A stretch of 64,000 nt of DNA from Gonatopus flavifemur (Eukaryota > Arthropoda > Insecta > Hymenoptera > Dryinidae). Below, piece after piece: positions 1 to 12,436 of this stretch; the stretch's first letter is position 1; the number at the start of each line of letters is the position of its first letter. Location: positions 14,214,501 through 14,278,500 of the forward strand of contig JAFFJZ010000009.1 in the NCBI GenBank assembly GCA_018340375.1, given 5' to 3'. The notes beneath the pieces were generated by a model. That model saw nothing but the letters and a program-made list of their open reading frames with translations, made no database searches and had not been told where the DNA came from. A program made the position numbers and the translations under genes.

Positions 1-788
1 AGTTCCTGCTATCTATATAAATAAACGATCATTCCGCATGAGTAAGGTTAGAAATCGCATTCACACTCAAAATTCATATCTGCACAACATGCATAAAGAA
101 AACAATTCTATTCCAAAATATCGATCATGAACACCGTTTAACTCAATTTATGGAGCATATTGAAAAAAATGTATTGGTGATACTTACACTTGAAATTAAA
201 TTAAAACTAATAGAAAACACGTGTCCACTGAATTCGTCACACTCTGAAGATGCAACGAATATTGACCGAGATATCGAATGTTACTTCAATACACATTTCT
301 TTGGCATTCATAGATTTCTATAAATTCAATAAACAGTACGACAAATTACGCTAACCGTTTTTTTTCTGCTGTATAAGAACTGTATTTACGTTGTTAGTCA
401 ATCAGTTCCGACAAACTACTATATTGCTTTGCGATTATTACTTGACGGTTACCACTTAGCACTGTTGCCAAAGCTACTTGTTTTGATTCTGGTGAAGCAA
501 TATTGCGTGAGTAGGATTTCGAATATAATGTAGTAGTTTTTGAAAGCGGTTGTTTCAGAATATCGAATTCACATTGCAATATGTTCATTTTATATATCAG
601 ATGGAACTACATTGGCAAGTCTGTCCTGGGTTTAATATAAAATGTAGTACTTTTCATGATAACTTTTCTCTCCGTGTATGAATTCAAAATGAATACATTG
701 AGAACCCTTTCTGAACTGCGGTGTTGTATGGGTAGACACCGAACTCTGAAGATGATGAAAAATGATGTCTGTTGAATTTTTGAAAATA
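1..788. other. AT-rich DNA without a recognisable gene
   Basis: Only short ORFs without domain signatures are present on either strand. A solo terminus of the TCTCCGTG-TA type lies near 670, like the ends of the CACGGAG MITEs further on, but I find no matching partner nearby. Confidence 0.5.
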
Positions 789-1123
789 CACTGGAACCTC
801 GCGATAACACGGCTCTCCTTCTTTCTCATTCGAACAGTGACTGTCATATGTTGAACAGAGAGGAGGATAATCTTTATCGCAGGGGGCATAATCTCAAATG
901 GAACATTCTCACACGGATTTCAGCGCTGTCATACGGTAGTACAGTGAACTATTTACCATAGACACAACTAACACAAACGATGAAAAAATCACACCGATTT
1001 TCAATTTAGTGTTAGTGTATACATGTAAAATAGTTCACTGTACTACCGTATGGCAGCGCTGGAATCCGTTTGAAAATTTTCTATTTGAGATTTTTCCCCC
1101 TGCTTTATCGCGAGGTTCTAGTG
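789..1123. mobile_element. Pogo/Tc1-like MITE
   Basis: The ends are inverted (CACTGGAACCTCGCGATAA at the left, TTATCGCGAGGTTCTAGTG at the right) and are flanked by TA on both sides, at 787-788 and 1124-1125. A second, inner inverted pair at about 918-965 and 1025-1075 (core TAGTACAGTGAACTA) makes the whole element hairpin-forming. It has no coding capacity. The TIR style (CA-t-AGAACCTCG) and TA duplication resemble pogo/Tigger-derived MITEs; that assignment is an inference. Confidence 0.75.
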
Positions 1124-2269
1124 TAAATCAAATGTAACAGTCTTCATGGCCATAAGCATATGTTTTGAATGAGATTTGTGTAAGATTTCTTTCAGATTAT
1201 AAAAACTATTGCATACGAAAATCTAAAAGAGAATCTTTTCGACATTGTGACAGTTTTATCCGTGACAGAAACAGATATAATTTGATAAAACGGATCTGAT
1301 TATACAAGTAGATACAAATGACACTGGTTATATTTCTTTATTTTTTCTTGAGGTTATAAAAAATTATAATTACCAAGAAATATCTTCAGATGTGTGTCCT
1401 GAGGTGAATGCTCATTACAACTGGACCTTTCTGTGACGGGTAACACTTTCCTTACTAAGTTTCAGATTTGCACACAAAGCACGTGTATTCCATGAACTTA
1501 TTCTTTTAAATGAGAAAATTATATTTCACAACACTCAATATCAACGAACATTTGTCATTGATCTTATCAAAACTGAAAAGCAATTCAGCTTGGAATTTTG
1601 CAAACTGCTTCCCAATGATTTGTGTACTGGATCGAAAACAATCAATAATAAACGGTTATGTTGCTAAGTTACACGAATTCTAAAAAATATGGCAACACTG
1701 GAAAATATGAATCATATTTAATCCATTAAATATCCACAATATGCCGAGTAAGAACTTGATATGAATTGTTTGAATCATTTGATATTTTTTGAATACTTGG
1801 TTGTGAAAAATTATATCAGTGATATGAATCATATTTTCTCAATAAATTCATCATTAAACAGAAACAATGCTGCCAAACATTGATGCAAATATGAGTATTC
1901 TTTCTCGACCTGATTGATTATTCTATTCAATGGAAATATGCGATTGGTGAATCGTATTAAGAAACGTCAAATACTTGGCGTCGGTGCTGCCGCGGTGGCG
2001 AGAGCGGAAATAACATTGAACCAATGAAAGAACAAGAAATCTTCTTCTGATTTTTCGATTGGCTGATGGCTATTTTGATGTGAAGGAGAAAAAGAATTTC
2101 TGAATCCAGCTCTGCAAATGTGGTTGTGCTAGGTTGCGTGCGCAACTACAACCTCTTGCTCTCTTCACACGTACACACAGTCATATTTGTGTTTGTAACG
2201 TTTGCGAGTTCAATCCTGCCATTTTGCGAAATGCGGTGAACACGTTCAACGAACAACACGAATCGAAAT
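1124..2269. other. Intergenic, AT-rich
   Basis: No coding region supported. The stretch 1690-1850 is rich in diverged ATATGAATCATATT-like words. It becomes less AT-rich just before the ATG at 2270, as might be expected of a 5' UTR or promoter, but I see no clear TATA box. Confidence 0.4.
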
Positions 2270-3904
2270 ATGGCTTCTGAGGAATATTTTATCAACGAAG
2301 CAGCTCTTGTAGAGTTTATAGAAGAAAATAAAGTGGCAGTGATAAAATTTAAACGTATCAGATATGAAGAAAAAACGATATCAAAGAGTGTCGTGAATAA
2401 ATGGATTACAAACAAAAAAACGTTATCAATAACATGGCCTAGCAACGACAACCAAGACGAATTTCAAGTGTCAGGAATACTTCTCGCCTATGGACGTAAG
2501 TATACGTGAGAAAGAAAACAGTGCAACTTTTATTTACAATTTTTACGTTCAGAATACACTATGAATGTTGATGGAACGTTGGGTCGTTGTGCTAAGCTTC
2601 TTCGGACATCCCAAGGTCCACTATCATCTCTGAAATATTTCCGAACCCAGGAAGAAATGAATTACATTTAAGAAGATCTAAACAAACCTCAAGTGTCCCA
2701 TTTTTTTTAGATCCAACGAGGTTTTTCACATCTAATGCAGTACATCTACTTAGACCTAATTCATTTTTTTCCGGGGAACGTAGGAAGAAAATTGTATGTT
2801 GTAGGGATGTGTACATGAATTTCTATTCATTGATTAGTAGGACGTTTTATTTTGCACGACATTACACGTTTGTTTTATACTCCCAAAAGTCCTCGTAAAG
2901 AGCTCGCGTTATGCGACTAACAATGAGTTCAATATGAATTCAAAATGAACTCTTGATTAACAACTTAATGTTCAGAAAGAACACCACCGAGACTCCATAA
3001 TGAATTCTTCGGGCATTCAATATGTTTTCATTTGGAATCCATTGGATTCATATTGAATTCATTGTTAGTCGCATAACGGGGAATGTTCAAGAAGATCTTT
3101 AAAAAGTCTTCATGAATTCAAATTGACCCAGTGGTGCTGGCTGCGCTGGTGACATCACTTTGATGAATATTGAGATGAAAGGGAGAACGGCTACGTCATA
3201 CCATAAATATATGTTTCCTCTACAAATCCGATTTTCGATCAAATCGATTGGGCAAAAAACGTCTGAGTTATGATGTCAACCAGGTCCAAAAAAGTGATTT
3301 CGAGTAAATGGCGTTCAAACCCTAAGAAAACACGAGTCACATGAATTAATTTTAGATCGATTTTAGACAAATTTACATTCAACAAACGTTTGATAAATCT
3401 TAGAATATGTATAACTTCATTTTAAGTTCAACGAACGTTACTTGGACGTTTCTGTTCTCTTGGGCAAGTTTTAGAAGAGGTAACTGAGTGCATGTAATCA
3501 AATGAATTAGGCTAAAAGACATTCAAAGTTTGAACTTTCCCTTGTAACTTGATATACATGTTCTTGTGGATATAAAGTATTGTTTCATGACAAAAAATTT
3601 GTCGATTCTTCAAAAATTCAAATGTTTATACCTCATAACTAATGATTCCTCGACCTCGAAAATTCATCGAAATGTTGAGCTTGATCGATTCGATATCGAG
3701 TCGATTTAGTTCAAAATTTTGATGTGTTTCTGCTCAGGATGCTCTCATCTAAGATCCGTGATTTTATTCTGTACAGGTTGGGAAGATTTGAAAGCTCTCA
3801 GAGATAATATTGAAAAATATGATATCATGCATCCTTCTAAATCAGCTCGAAGTATGGTTTGTAAAAGAAAATTAGATGATGATTACGAATGTGGATTCAA
3901 AAAG
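2270..3904 (+). CDS. 5' exons of an unrecognised spliced gene
   Basis: Exon 1 (2270-2495) starts at an ATG with context AAATATGGC and ends at a strong donor GTAAGT. Exon 2 (3777-3904) follows a pyrimidine-rich acceptor TTCTGTACAG and ends at GTGAGC. Exon 1 leaves one base and exon 2 supplies two, so the frame is kept (…LLAYG-R-WEDLKAL…). The joined 118-residue N-terminus is charged, with acidic N-terminal residues (MASEEYF) and a basic KSARSMVCKRK stretch. No catalytic motif is seen. The exon style resembles the N-termini of insect transposase-domain or BEN/DUF-type genes, often transposon-derived, but I do not recognise the family. A later exon near 9.9-10.6 kb may belong to it. Confidence 0.5.
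2906..3080. mobile_element. Palindromic MITE, GTTATGCGACTAACAATG family, copy 1
   Basis: The left end GCGTTATGCGACTAACAATG is mirrored by CATTGTTAGTCGCATAAC at the right end, and the inner sequence is also largely self-complementary (GAATTCAATATG words). A diverged second copy lies at 24212-24388 with the same flanking words (AAAGAGCTC on the left; TTCAAGA and a GCGCTGG region on the right), so the repeat unit may be longer than the hairpin. Confidence 0.6.
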
Positions 3905-5219
3905 GTGAGCATCAATTCAATAAATCGTCTCACAAAAATGCAGATATAATCACAGCTGGGATTCGGTATAAGATCGCTTGAGACACGAAGTTTACGTGGG
4001 TCACGACCTGTATCTTAGGTGGCATATCTCCAGCTGGTTTCCAAGTAGAATCCCAGATGCGATGCCAACTGCATTTTTTATGAGGGATCAAATGTTTATA
4101 CTTTTTCTTGTTTCAAATATTCTCTCTTTATAACTGATGAACAAATAAGCATTCTATTTTCAAAAGATTAAAGAAGTTTTGGAATAATTTCTAGTAGCAC
4201 AAAATCTTCGGCAAACGTTCAGAGAATGTTTGCAGGACGTTTGAATATTCTGAAAACGTTCGGAGAATATTTTACGCACATTGGTGTTACATGGGTGATA
4301 TCTAATTTGTGCGAGTTTTGAAACTGCTTTGAATACAAGTTGATAATTTTTTATACCAATACTTCACTGAACTGTGGAAAATCTCGAAAAATGAGAATAT
4401 CTATGCCATAAAATAATGCTTTCTGTGAACCTTAAAAGAAATGTATTTTGTTACAAAGCACTAGCGTTTACGTTCGACTTCTCTAACATATAGCCGTGTT
4501 GTTTGTCAGCCAATGTTGCTCGGATAATAAGTAATAATTTTCCTAAAAAAAAAATTTATTCAGTCTCTCAAACAAATGTTCATCAAGATTATAAAACATT
4601 TCCTTTGCTTTGAAAAGTAATGTTCAATCCCAATGAAGTATTTGGACCCCATGAAATATTTTGAATGATTCAGTGGGGGCAAAATTTGATATCTTTCCGA
4701 TATATGGAACTAGGTATGTGTGAATACTCGAAATTTTCGCATATACGCGAGTCGAATCAAGTATTTTCTACTGCTCGAAGTTTTTGAATTACTCGAAATT
4801 TTCCGAGTAATTCGTCGATGTTCTTAAAATTATCATTTTTAAAGAGTCGAAAATTCTTAAAAAACACGCGGGTTCTTTATGCAGTATCAAAAATGTGCAA
4901 ATATAGATGATATTCGCGTTATTCAGACAAGGTTGCTTCGAGTAAGGGAGACCGGTGTCAATTGTAACAATGAAGATTACTTTGTCATATTTTGAGAAAA
5001 AATGCAACTGATCAGTTTCGTCTTCAGAGATCAACGTTCCTCTCCTATATTTCAGTATTTTGTGCGATTCGTACAAACCAGTTCTGAGCTAGGGGCATTA
5101 ACGACTTTTTTGTGATGAAAAGTAGATAGTTCTCTTTCATCATGTTTTTGCCTGGTTTCTGAGCTCTGAAAGTTGTCAATAATTGATACTGAACATGTGA
5201 AACTTCAATGTTTTGACTC
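3905..5219. other. Putative intron of the 2.3-10.6 kb gene
   Basis: No exon can be supported. The segment contains an imperfect inverted repeat around 3950-4065 (CAGCTGGGATTC … GAATCCCAG) and short repeated words such as ACGTTCGGAGAATATT. If the 2.3 kb and 10 kb exons belong together, this is intronic. Confidence 0.35.
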
Positions 5220-8200
5220 GATATAACCACGTCCGTTACGGTGGAGGACCCATATCGGCAAAACCTTTTGGGACCTATATGAGAATTTGTCGCTTTTTTG
5301 TCGCTAATTAGTTACCAAGAGTTTGATTTTGTCGCTCTTTTGGTTTCCGAGAAAATCGAGGGTACACCAAGGGGGCCGTTCCGCTAAAAAACCCAATATG
5401 GTTAATGAGTCGGAGCGGATTGAAAGTTATACAGGAATTTGTCGCTTTTTTGTCGCTGAAATTTGAGCATAGTTGGAATACCGTAGGCCCAACCGTTCCC
5501 GAGTAGGAGGGAAATAACGGATTTGAAAATGCAGGATATATGGGATACGAGAATGGTGGTGATGAACACACGGAGGACAATTTGATGACTTGATATGTGA
5601 TAACGCACAGAAACATTTGAAGGTAGTGATGCGGGGAAAATCTTGTAATATGGATGTAACATGGGTGTAACGAGGATATAACAAACCTCAAATGGTGATT
5701 GATTGAACATCATATTGATAGAAACCGTTGTGCGACAGAATATTTCATTCACAATATGCGAGCGACAAAATCAGAATTCACTGGGAATTGATAGGTCGAG
5801 CTGACACTGAACTTCGGTGTAGGTTTTTCCAGTCCAGTGAAGATTTTCAGGGAATATTCTTGGGTTTCGTGATTGATCGAACATTCCACTGATGGAAACC
5901 GTTGAGCGATAAAATATTCCATTGGAATTATCGGAGCGACAAAATCAGAATTCACCGAAAATCGAGAAATTGAACTGGCTCGTCACTTCTATCTGGGTTT
6001 TCCAGGTCTGGAATAGGTTTTCTGGGAATATTCTTGGGTTTTATGATTGATCCAACATTCCACTGATAGGAAACGTTGAGCGACAAAATATTCCATTGAA
6101 ATTATCGGAGCGACAAAATCAGAATTCACCGAAAATCGAGAAATCGAGCACGTTCGTCACTTCCAACTAGGTTTTCCAGGTCTGGAATAGGATTTCTGAG
6201 GATATTCTTGGGTTTTGTGATTGATCCAACATTCCACTGATAGGCACCGTTGAGCGACAAAATATTCCATTGGAATTATCGGAGCGACAAAATCAGGATT
6301 CACCGAGAATTGAAAAATTGAACTGGCTCGTCACTTCTATCTGGGTTTTCCAGGTCTGGAATAGGTTTTCTGGGAATATTCTTGGGTTATCTGATTGATC
6401 CAACATTCCACTGATAGGAACCGTTGAGCGACAAAATATTCCATTGAGATTATCGGAGCGACAAAATCAGAATTCACCGGAAATCGAGAAATTGAACTGG
6501 CTCGTCACTTCTATCTGGGTTTTCCAGGTCTGGAATAGGATTTCTGAGGATATTCTTGGGTTTTGTGATTGATCCAACATTCCACTGATAGGCACCGTTG
6601 AGCGACAAAATATTCCATTGGAATTATCGGAGCGACAAAATCAGAATTCACCGAAAATCGAGAAATCGAGCACGTTCGTCACTTCTATCTTAGTTTTCCA
6701 GGTCTGGAGGAGGTTTTCCGAGGATATTCTTGGTTTTTGTGATTGTTCGAACATTCCACTGATGGGAAGCGTTGAGCGACAAAATATCCCATTGGAATTA
6801 TCGGAGCGACAAAATCAGAATTCACCAAAAATTGAGAAATTAAAATGGCTCGTCACTTCTATCTGAGTTTTCCAGGTTTGGAATAGGTTATCTGAGAATA
6901 TTTCCGGGTTTTGTGATTATTCGAACATTCCACTGATAGGAACCGTTGAGCGGAAAAATATTCCATTGGAATTGTCGGAGGGACAAAATCAGGATTCACC
7001 TAAAGTTGAAAAATCGAGCACGCTAGTCACTTATATCTCGGTTTTCCAGACCTGGAAAACCCAGATAGAAGTGACAAGCCAGCTCGATCCCTCAATCTCT
7101 CGTGGATTCCGATTTTGTCGCTCGGATATCGTGAATGGAATATTTCGTCGCTCAACGGTTCCCATCAGTAGAATGTTCGATTATTCACAAAACCCGGAAA
7201 TATTCTCAGCAACTCTATCCCAGACCTGGAAAACCCAGATAGAAGTGACGAGCCACTTCAATTTCTCAACTTTCGGTTAATCCTGATTTTGTCGCTCCGA
7301 CAATTTCAATGGAATATTTTGTCGCTCAACGGTTCCCATCAGTGGGATGTTCGGATAACCACAAAACCCGGGAATATTCTCAGAAAATCTGTTCCAGACC
7401 TGGAAAACCCAGATAGAAGTGACGAGCCAGTTCAATTTCTCAATTCTCGGTGAATCCTGATTTTGTCGCTCCGATAATTCCAATGGAATATTTTGTCGCT
7501 CAACGTTTCCTATCAGTGGAATGTTGGATCAATCACAAAACCCAAGAATATTCTCAGAAATCCTGTTCCAGACCTGGAAAACCTGGTTAGAAGTGACGAA
7601 CGTGCTCGATTTCTCGATTTTCGGTGAATTCTGATTTTGTCGCTCCGATAATTTCAATGGAATATTTTGTCGCTCAACGGTTCCTATCAGTGGAATGTTG
7701 GATCAATCATAAAACCCAAGAATATTCCCAGAAAACCTATGCCAGACCTGGAAAACCCAGATAGAAGTGACGAGCCAGTTCAATTTCTCGATTTTCGGTG
7801 AATTCTGATTTTGTCGCTCCGATAATTTCAATGGAATATTTTGTCGCTCAACGGTTCCCATCAGTGGGATGTTCGGATAACCACAAAACCCAAGAATATT
7901 CTCAGAAATCCTGTTCCAGACCTGGAAAACCTAGGTAGAAGTGACTAACGTGCTCGATTTCTCGATTTTCGGTGAATTCTGATTTTGTCGCTCCGATAAT
8001 TTCAATGGAATATTTTGTCGCTCAATGTTTCTTATCAGTGGAATGTTGGATCAATCATAAAACCCAAGAATATTCCCAGAAACCCTATTCCAGACCTGGA
8101 AAACCCAGATAGAAGTGACGAGCCAGTTCAATTCCTCGATTTTCGGTGAATTCTGATTTTGTCGCTCCGATAATTTCAATGGAATATTTTGTCGCTCAAC

Positions 8201-9751
8201 GGTTCCTATCAGTGGAATGTTGGATCAATCACAAAACCCAAGAATATCCCCAGAAACCCTGTTCCAGACCTGGAAAACCTAGGTAGAAGTGACTAACGTG
8301 CTCGATTTCTCGATTTTCGGTGAATTCTGATTTTGTCGCTCCGATAATTTCAATGGAATATTTTGTCGCTCAATGTTTCTTATCAGTGGAATGTTGGATC
8401 AATCATAAAACCCAAGAATATTCCCAGAAACCCTATTCCAGACCTGGAAAACCCAGATAGAAGTGACGAGCCAGTTCAATTTCTCGATTTTCGGTGAATT
8501 CTGATTTTGTCGCTCCGATAATTTCAATGGAATATTTTGTCGCTCAACGGTTCCTATCAGTGGAATGTTGGATCAATCACAAAACCCAAGAATATCCCCA
8601 GAAACCCTGTTCCAGACCTGCAAAACCTAGTTAGAAGTGACTAACGTGCTCGATTTCTCGATTTTCGGTAATTTCTGATTTTGTCGCTCCGATAATTCCA
8701 ATGGAATATTTTGTCGCTCAACGGTGCCTTCCAGTGGAATGTTGGATCAATCATAAAACCCAAGAATATTCCCAGAAAACCTATTCCAGGCCTGGAAAAC
8801 CCAGATAGAAGTGACGAGCCAGTTCAATTTCTCGATTTTCGGTGAATTCTGATTTTGTCGCTTCGATAATTCCAATGGAATATTTTGTCGCTCAACGGTG
8901 CCTCCCAGTGGAATGTTGGATCAATCAGAAAACCCAAGAATATTCCCAGAAAATGTAAACCAGACCTGGAAAACCTAGATAGAAGTGACGAGGCAGTTCG
9001 ATTCCTCAATATTCGGCGAATCCCGATTTTGTCGCTCCGATAATTCCAATGGAATATTTTATCGCTCAACGGTTTCCATCAGTGGAATGTTCGATCAACC
9101 ACGAAACCCAAGAATATTCCCTGAAAATCTTCACTGGACTGGAAAAACCTACACCGAAGTTCAGTGTCAGCTCGACCTCCCAATTCCCAGTGAATTCTGA
9201 TTTTGTCGCTCGCATATTGTGAATGAAATATTCTGTCGCACAACGGTTTCTATCAATATGATGTTCAATCCATAACCATCTGAGGTTTGTTATATCCTCG
9301 TTACACCCATGTTACATCCATATTACAAGATTTTCCCTGCATCACTACCTTCAAATGTTTCTGTGCGTTATCACATATCAAGTCATCAAATTGTCCTCCG
9401 TGTGTTCATCACCACCATTCTCGTATCCCATATATCCTGCATTTTCAAATCCGTTATTTCCCTCCTACTCGGGAACGGTTGGGCCTACGGTATTCCAACT
9501 ATGCTCAAATTTCAGCGACAAAAAAGCGACAAATTCCTGTATAACTTTCAATCCGCTCCGACTCATTAACCATATTGGGTTTTCTAGCGGAACGGCCCCC
9601 TTGATGTACCCTCGATTTTCTCGGAAACCAAAAGAGCGACAAAATCAAACTCTTGGTAACTAATTAGCGACAAAAAAGCGACAAATTCTCATATAGGTCC
9701 CAAAGGGTTTTGTCGATATGGGTCCTCCACCGTAACGGACGTGATATAACC
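5220..9751. mobile_element. Foldback-type transposon, 4.5 kb, with 9-bp target duplication
   Basis: The element (5229-9742) is bounded by a perfect 9-bp direct repeat GATATAACC at 5220-5228 and 9743-9751. Its ends are perfect inverted repeats beginning ACGTCCGTTACGG, and about 500 bp of non-tandem terminal sequence is mirrored (5229-5720 against 9250-9742). Inside, both arms consist of 174-bp tandem repeats pointing in opposite directions and switching near 7050 at a GTTTTCCAGACCTGGAAAAC palindrome. The arms are unequal (about 1.8 and 2.7 kb). No transposase is encoded; the ORFs are antisense shadows of the repeats. A 9-bp duplication with long subrepeated TIRs is the pattern of Foldback elements assigned to the MuDR/MULE superfamily; that placement is an inference. 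Confidence 0.85.
5725..9250. repeat. Opposed 174-bp tandem repeat arrays (about 20 copies)
   Basis: The marker word GAGCGACAAAATATTCC recurs at 5904, 6078, 6252, 6426, 6600, 6774 and 6948 (exactly 174 bp apart) on the left. Its complement recurs at 7151, 7325, 7499, 7673 and onward at the same interval on the right. In the right arm two unit variants alternate (GAGCCAGTTCAATT against AACGTGCTCGATT), giving a 348-bp dimeric higher-order period between about 7430 and 8830. The array lies wholly inside the foldback element. Confidence 0.85.
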
Positions 9752-9869
9752 TAATTTGGAATTCAAAAATTATAAATTTTCAAGCAGCATCCTTAATATC
9801 TCTACATAAAATTCACTTCGGTGTCAATTGTAACACAAGAATCGGTGTCAAGTCAAAGGCAAAACAGCA

Positions 9870-10570
9870 GTGTTGACAAATACACCTAAGAAACACTTAC
9901 CAAAGGAAGCCCAGAATCAAAGAAAAAAATTGCCATAACAGCTGCGAAACGCAATCTTAAATCAGATTTCGACGAACGCAAAAATGAAAAGTTATTGTAT
10001 CGATTCTCTTTGTTGATCATCTCGCTGAAGGATGCGAATTCATTCTATTATGAGAATGTTACTGAAGAAAAGTTGGGTAACCAACAAAATGGCATCACTT
10101 TATGTGGATCAGGGATAAGCATGATATTGGATGCGAGTGCCAAAATTGCGATAATGAATTATCTTCGACAACACATTTCTTCCAAATCTGAAATCAGAGG
10201 AACATGTTTTGATCGATTTATTTTCAAAGGTGTATTATACCATGGTGTAAGAAATAATCGGATCCATAAAAGATGCAATAGTGTAGTTAAGTTGGAGAAC
10301 GCCACTTTCATGAAAATTGATTACCTACTAAGAATCGAAATTGATAATGAAACATGCTTTCTTATTATAGGAAAGAAATTGGAGAAGTCCGATGATTTCA
10401 TTGTTAAAGATAGAGAACTGAATGTATCATGTGCTACGTTTTTACATATGGTTACAGAAACAAATCATATTTGCTGTTCTGTCTCAGATATTCAGAAAAA
10501 ATGTATATATATGGAGCAAAATGGAAAATGTTATGTTGTTCCAAGAACGAACGTGTTTGAGAGAGATTAA
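9870..10570 (+). CDS. Terminal exon of a possible transposon-derived gene
   Basis: An open frame runs to the TAA at 10568-10570. It can be extended upstream of the first ATG-like codon to about 9875 (…KKKIAITAAKRNLKSDFDERK…), so it is an exon rather than a full gene. The C-terminal half has a beta-rich pattern (FKGVLYHGV, CNSVVKLEN, FLIIGKKLEK, GKCYVVPRTNVFERD) similar in style to the C-terminal domain of insect 'transposase domain-containing' proteins of CACTA-like elements. That likeness is from memory of the family and is uncertain. It lies just downstream of the foldback element and may be the 3' exon of the 2270-3904 gene. Confidence 0.45.
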
Positions 10571-12348
10571 GTTTATCATTATCATTATACATTATCGATC
10601 CTCAATGTTATCGTTCCACTTGATTATTCATGTCCAACTATGATATTTGTTTGATTTGTATCATTCATTCAATTAAGATTTTTGAATCTTGTTCCAAAGT
10701 TCGTTGGCAATGAAAACAATATAATTTTCTATTATAGAATGATTTTTTTTTCTGGTTTAGGAATATTCAACCATTCTTTAGGGTATTTTCTGAAATTGGC
10801 CAAAAAATTCTCAGGCTTTGAATAGTTTTTGTCACAGCGCACCCGGTCAAACACTGACGAACTTTTACTGGATTGTATCTGGAATTATCGAAATTGGAAC
10901 ATTCTGTCAAAACTTGGTAATAATACTTTTGTTAGTTTTTGACAGGATGTTCCAATTTTGGTAATTTCGGATGAAATGAGGTAGAAACTTTGTCAGTTTT
11001 TGACCGGATTCGCTGTAACAAAAGTCGTTCAAAACCTGACAACAATGTTTTGCCCGACTCTGCTCGGCATTTTCAGCAGGGTTGGTTCAGAAGCCCACTG
11101 TAATCAATTGAATAACCGTTATATGAATATATTCATCGAGCATCCGAGTAGCCAATGTATTTGTATCACCCAAACATCTAGACAGACATACAGCTTTTTT
11201 GGATCACTGGCTTACAACATTTCGAGAGTTACCTTGAAGAATTCTGAAATATATCTTATGCAATAAGAAAGATCATAAGAACAGATTCATAGGACTTCGT
11301 GGTTTAATTATGAATTGCTATGAGACTCTAACCAGAGCTATGAAAGGTTTTTAGTATGGATAAACAATTCATTTTGGCCGATGAAAAAAAACTATAATTG
11401 AAACTCAATATATTAAGTCACGTTTAAATACGCTGAAAAGAAATTCTCAGTCATTTCAACAGAATAGAATGATTAAAAAACACGATAATTGTCTTTTACA
11501 GCGATCATTCAAATATATTTTTCAATTGCAACAACTAATTTTTCAGATATTTCAGCTAAAAACGACACAGTTATTTGACTCCGTTGATTCAACCAATGTG
11601 ATTTTTTTCTCGTTGTAGCTTTTTTACAATTTGAATCAATGAGAGCTATTAGAGAAAAAGACGATTCCAATTTCTGACTTTCTCTCCCATATGATAGCCC
11701 AACATTTTCTCCCTAGATACTAGTGAATGCCATACTATTTTTAGAAAAAACATTCCACCGTCATATGCGAAAGACGAAAAGGTCAGAAACTGTTGAAATT
11801 TTTCCCTATGAAAAAAACTCTGCTGCTTCCCTAAAAAACTTTTAAACAGAAATGTAGAAAAATATCTGAGGAAAAATATAGGGGAATACATGACTCGACA
11901 ATTCTTTTCGGGAGCAGAAAACCAATGGACTTTCTTCATCAAAAATTTGTGAATGAATCCCTAAAAAGACCTAAGTGAAAATATCTGGGTAAAATCCAGG
12001 AAAAAATCTGAGTAAATATACATACCTGGAATTTTTTTTCAAGGACAAAAACTCCTAGATTTTTTCTGAGGAAAAATCCAAGTTGAATCCAGGAAAACAC
12101 CTGGGTAAAATCTAGGGAGAATACCTGGAAAAACTCCAAGGAAAAATCCTGGAAAATTTTTCATACGGGATGTAAACCAATGTCTGGTTGTTTGTATATA
12201 TGTATATATTCTAAGAGCCAGCGATCTCCATGCACGCTCGTTAGACGTATCCAAATTTTCTCGTACATTTATCAGACACACACAGAGGTTTGGGTGTTCT
12301 TAGAGTGTAGTTTTACATACGTAAAATCGTCGATTTGAATTCTCGAAT
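10571..12348. other. Non-coding stretch with one MITE
   Basis: Apart from the palindrome at 10827-11023, nothing coding is supported. Between about 11950 and 12170 the words CTGGGTAAAATC, CTGGAAAA and AGGAAAAATC recur in a degenerate, purine-rich, low-complexity pattern. Confidence 0.4.
10827..11023. mobile_element. Palindromic MITE, TTTTGTCACAGCG ends
   Basis: The left end TTTTGTCACAGCG is mirrored by CGCTGTAACAAAA on the right. Inner words (GGTCAAACACTGACGAA against TTTGTCAGTTTTTGACC, GAATTATCGAAATTGGAACA against its near complement) extend the hairpin along most of its ~200 bp. It has no coding capacity, and no clear target duplication can be read. Confidence 0.6.
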
Positions 12349-12436
12349 ATGTCTTATAACAGAGTGAAAAAATATCGTGACTTTCAAAAAGTTTCAGTCG
12401 ATGATACAGATTCTGACAATGAAGAAAGTAACCAAG
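12349..12436 (+). CDS. Possible short 5' exon
   Basis: An ATG at 12349 opens a 29-codon reading (MSYNRVKKYRDF…DDTDSDNEESN) ending at a donor-like AAG-GTTAGT. The basic start followed by an acidic serine-rich tract resembles the first exon of insect transposase-domain genes, but no continuing exon is found downstream. It may be a remnant. Confidence 0.25.

Noticed and set aside
6618..9200. Repetitive small ORFs with recurring MELSERQNQ-like peptides
   Set aside because: The peptide periodicity simply follows the 174-bp unit (58 codons, divisible by three); there are stops in nearly every unit and no start or signal context.
5725..9250. CRISPR-like regular spacing
   Set aside because: Units are contiguous 174-bp copies without unique spacers, they invert in the middle, and the DNA is eukaryotic.
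5308..9663. Overlapping ORFs of 80-127 codons on both strands at each end of the foldback element
   Set aside because: They are mirror-image translations of the same inverted repeat, in three overlapping frames, with no domain motif; they follow from the repeat structure.
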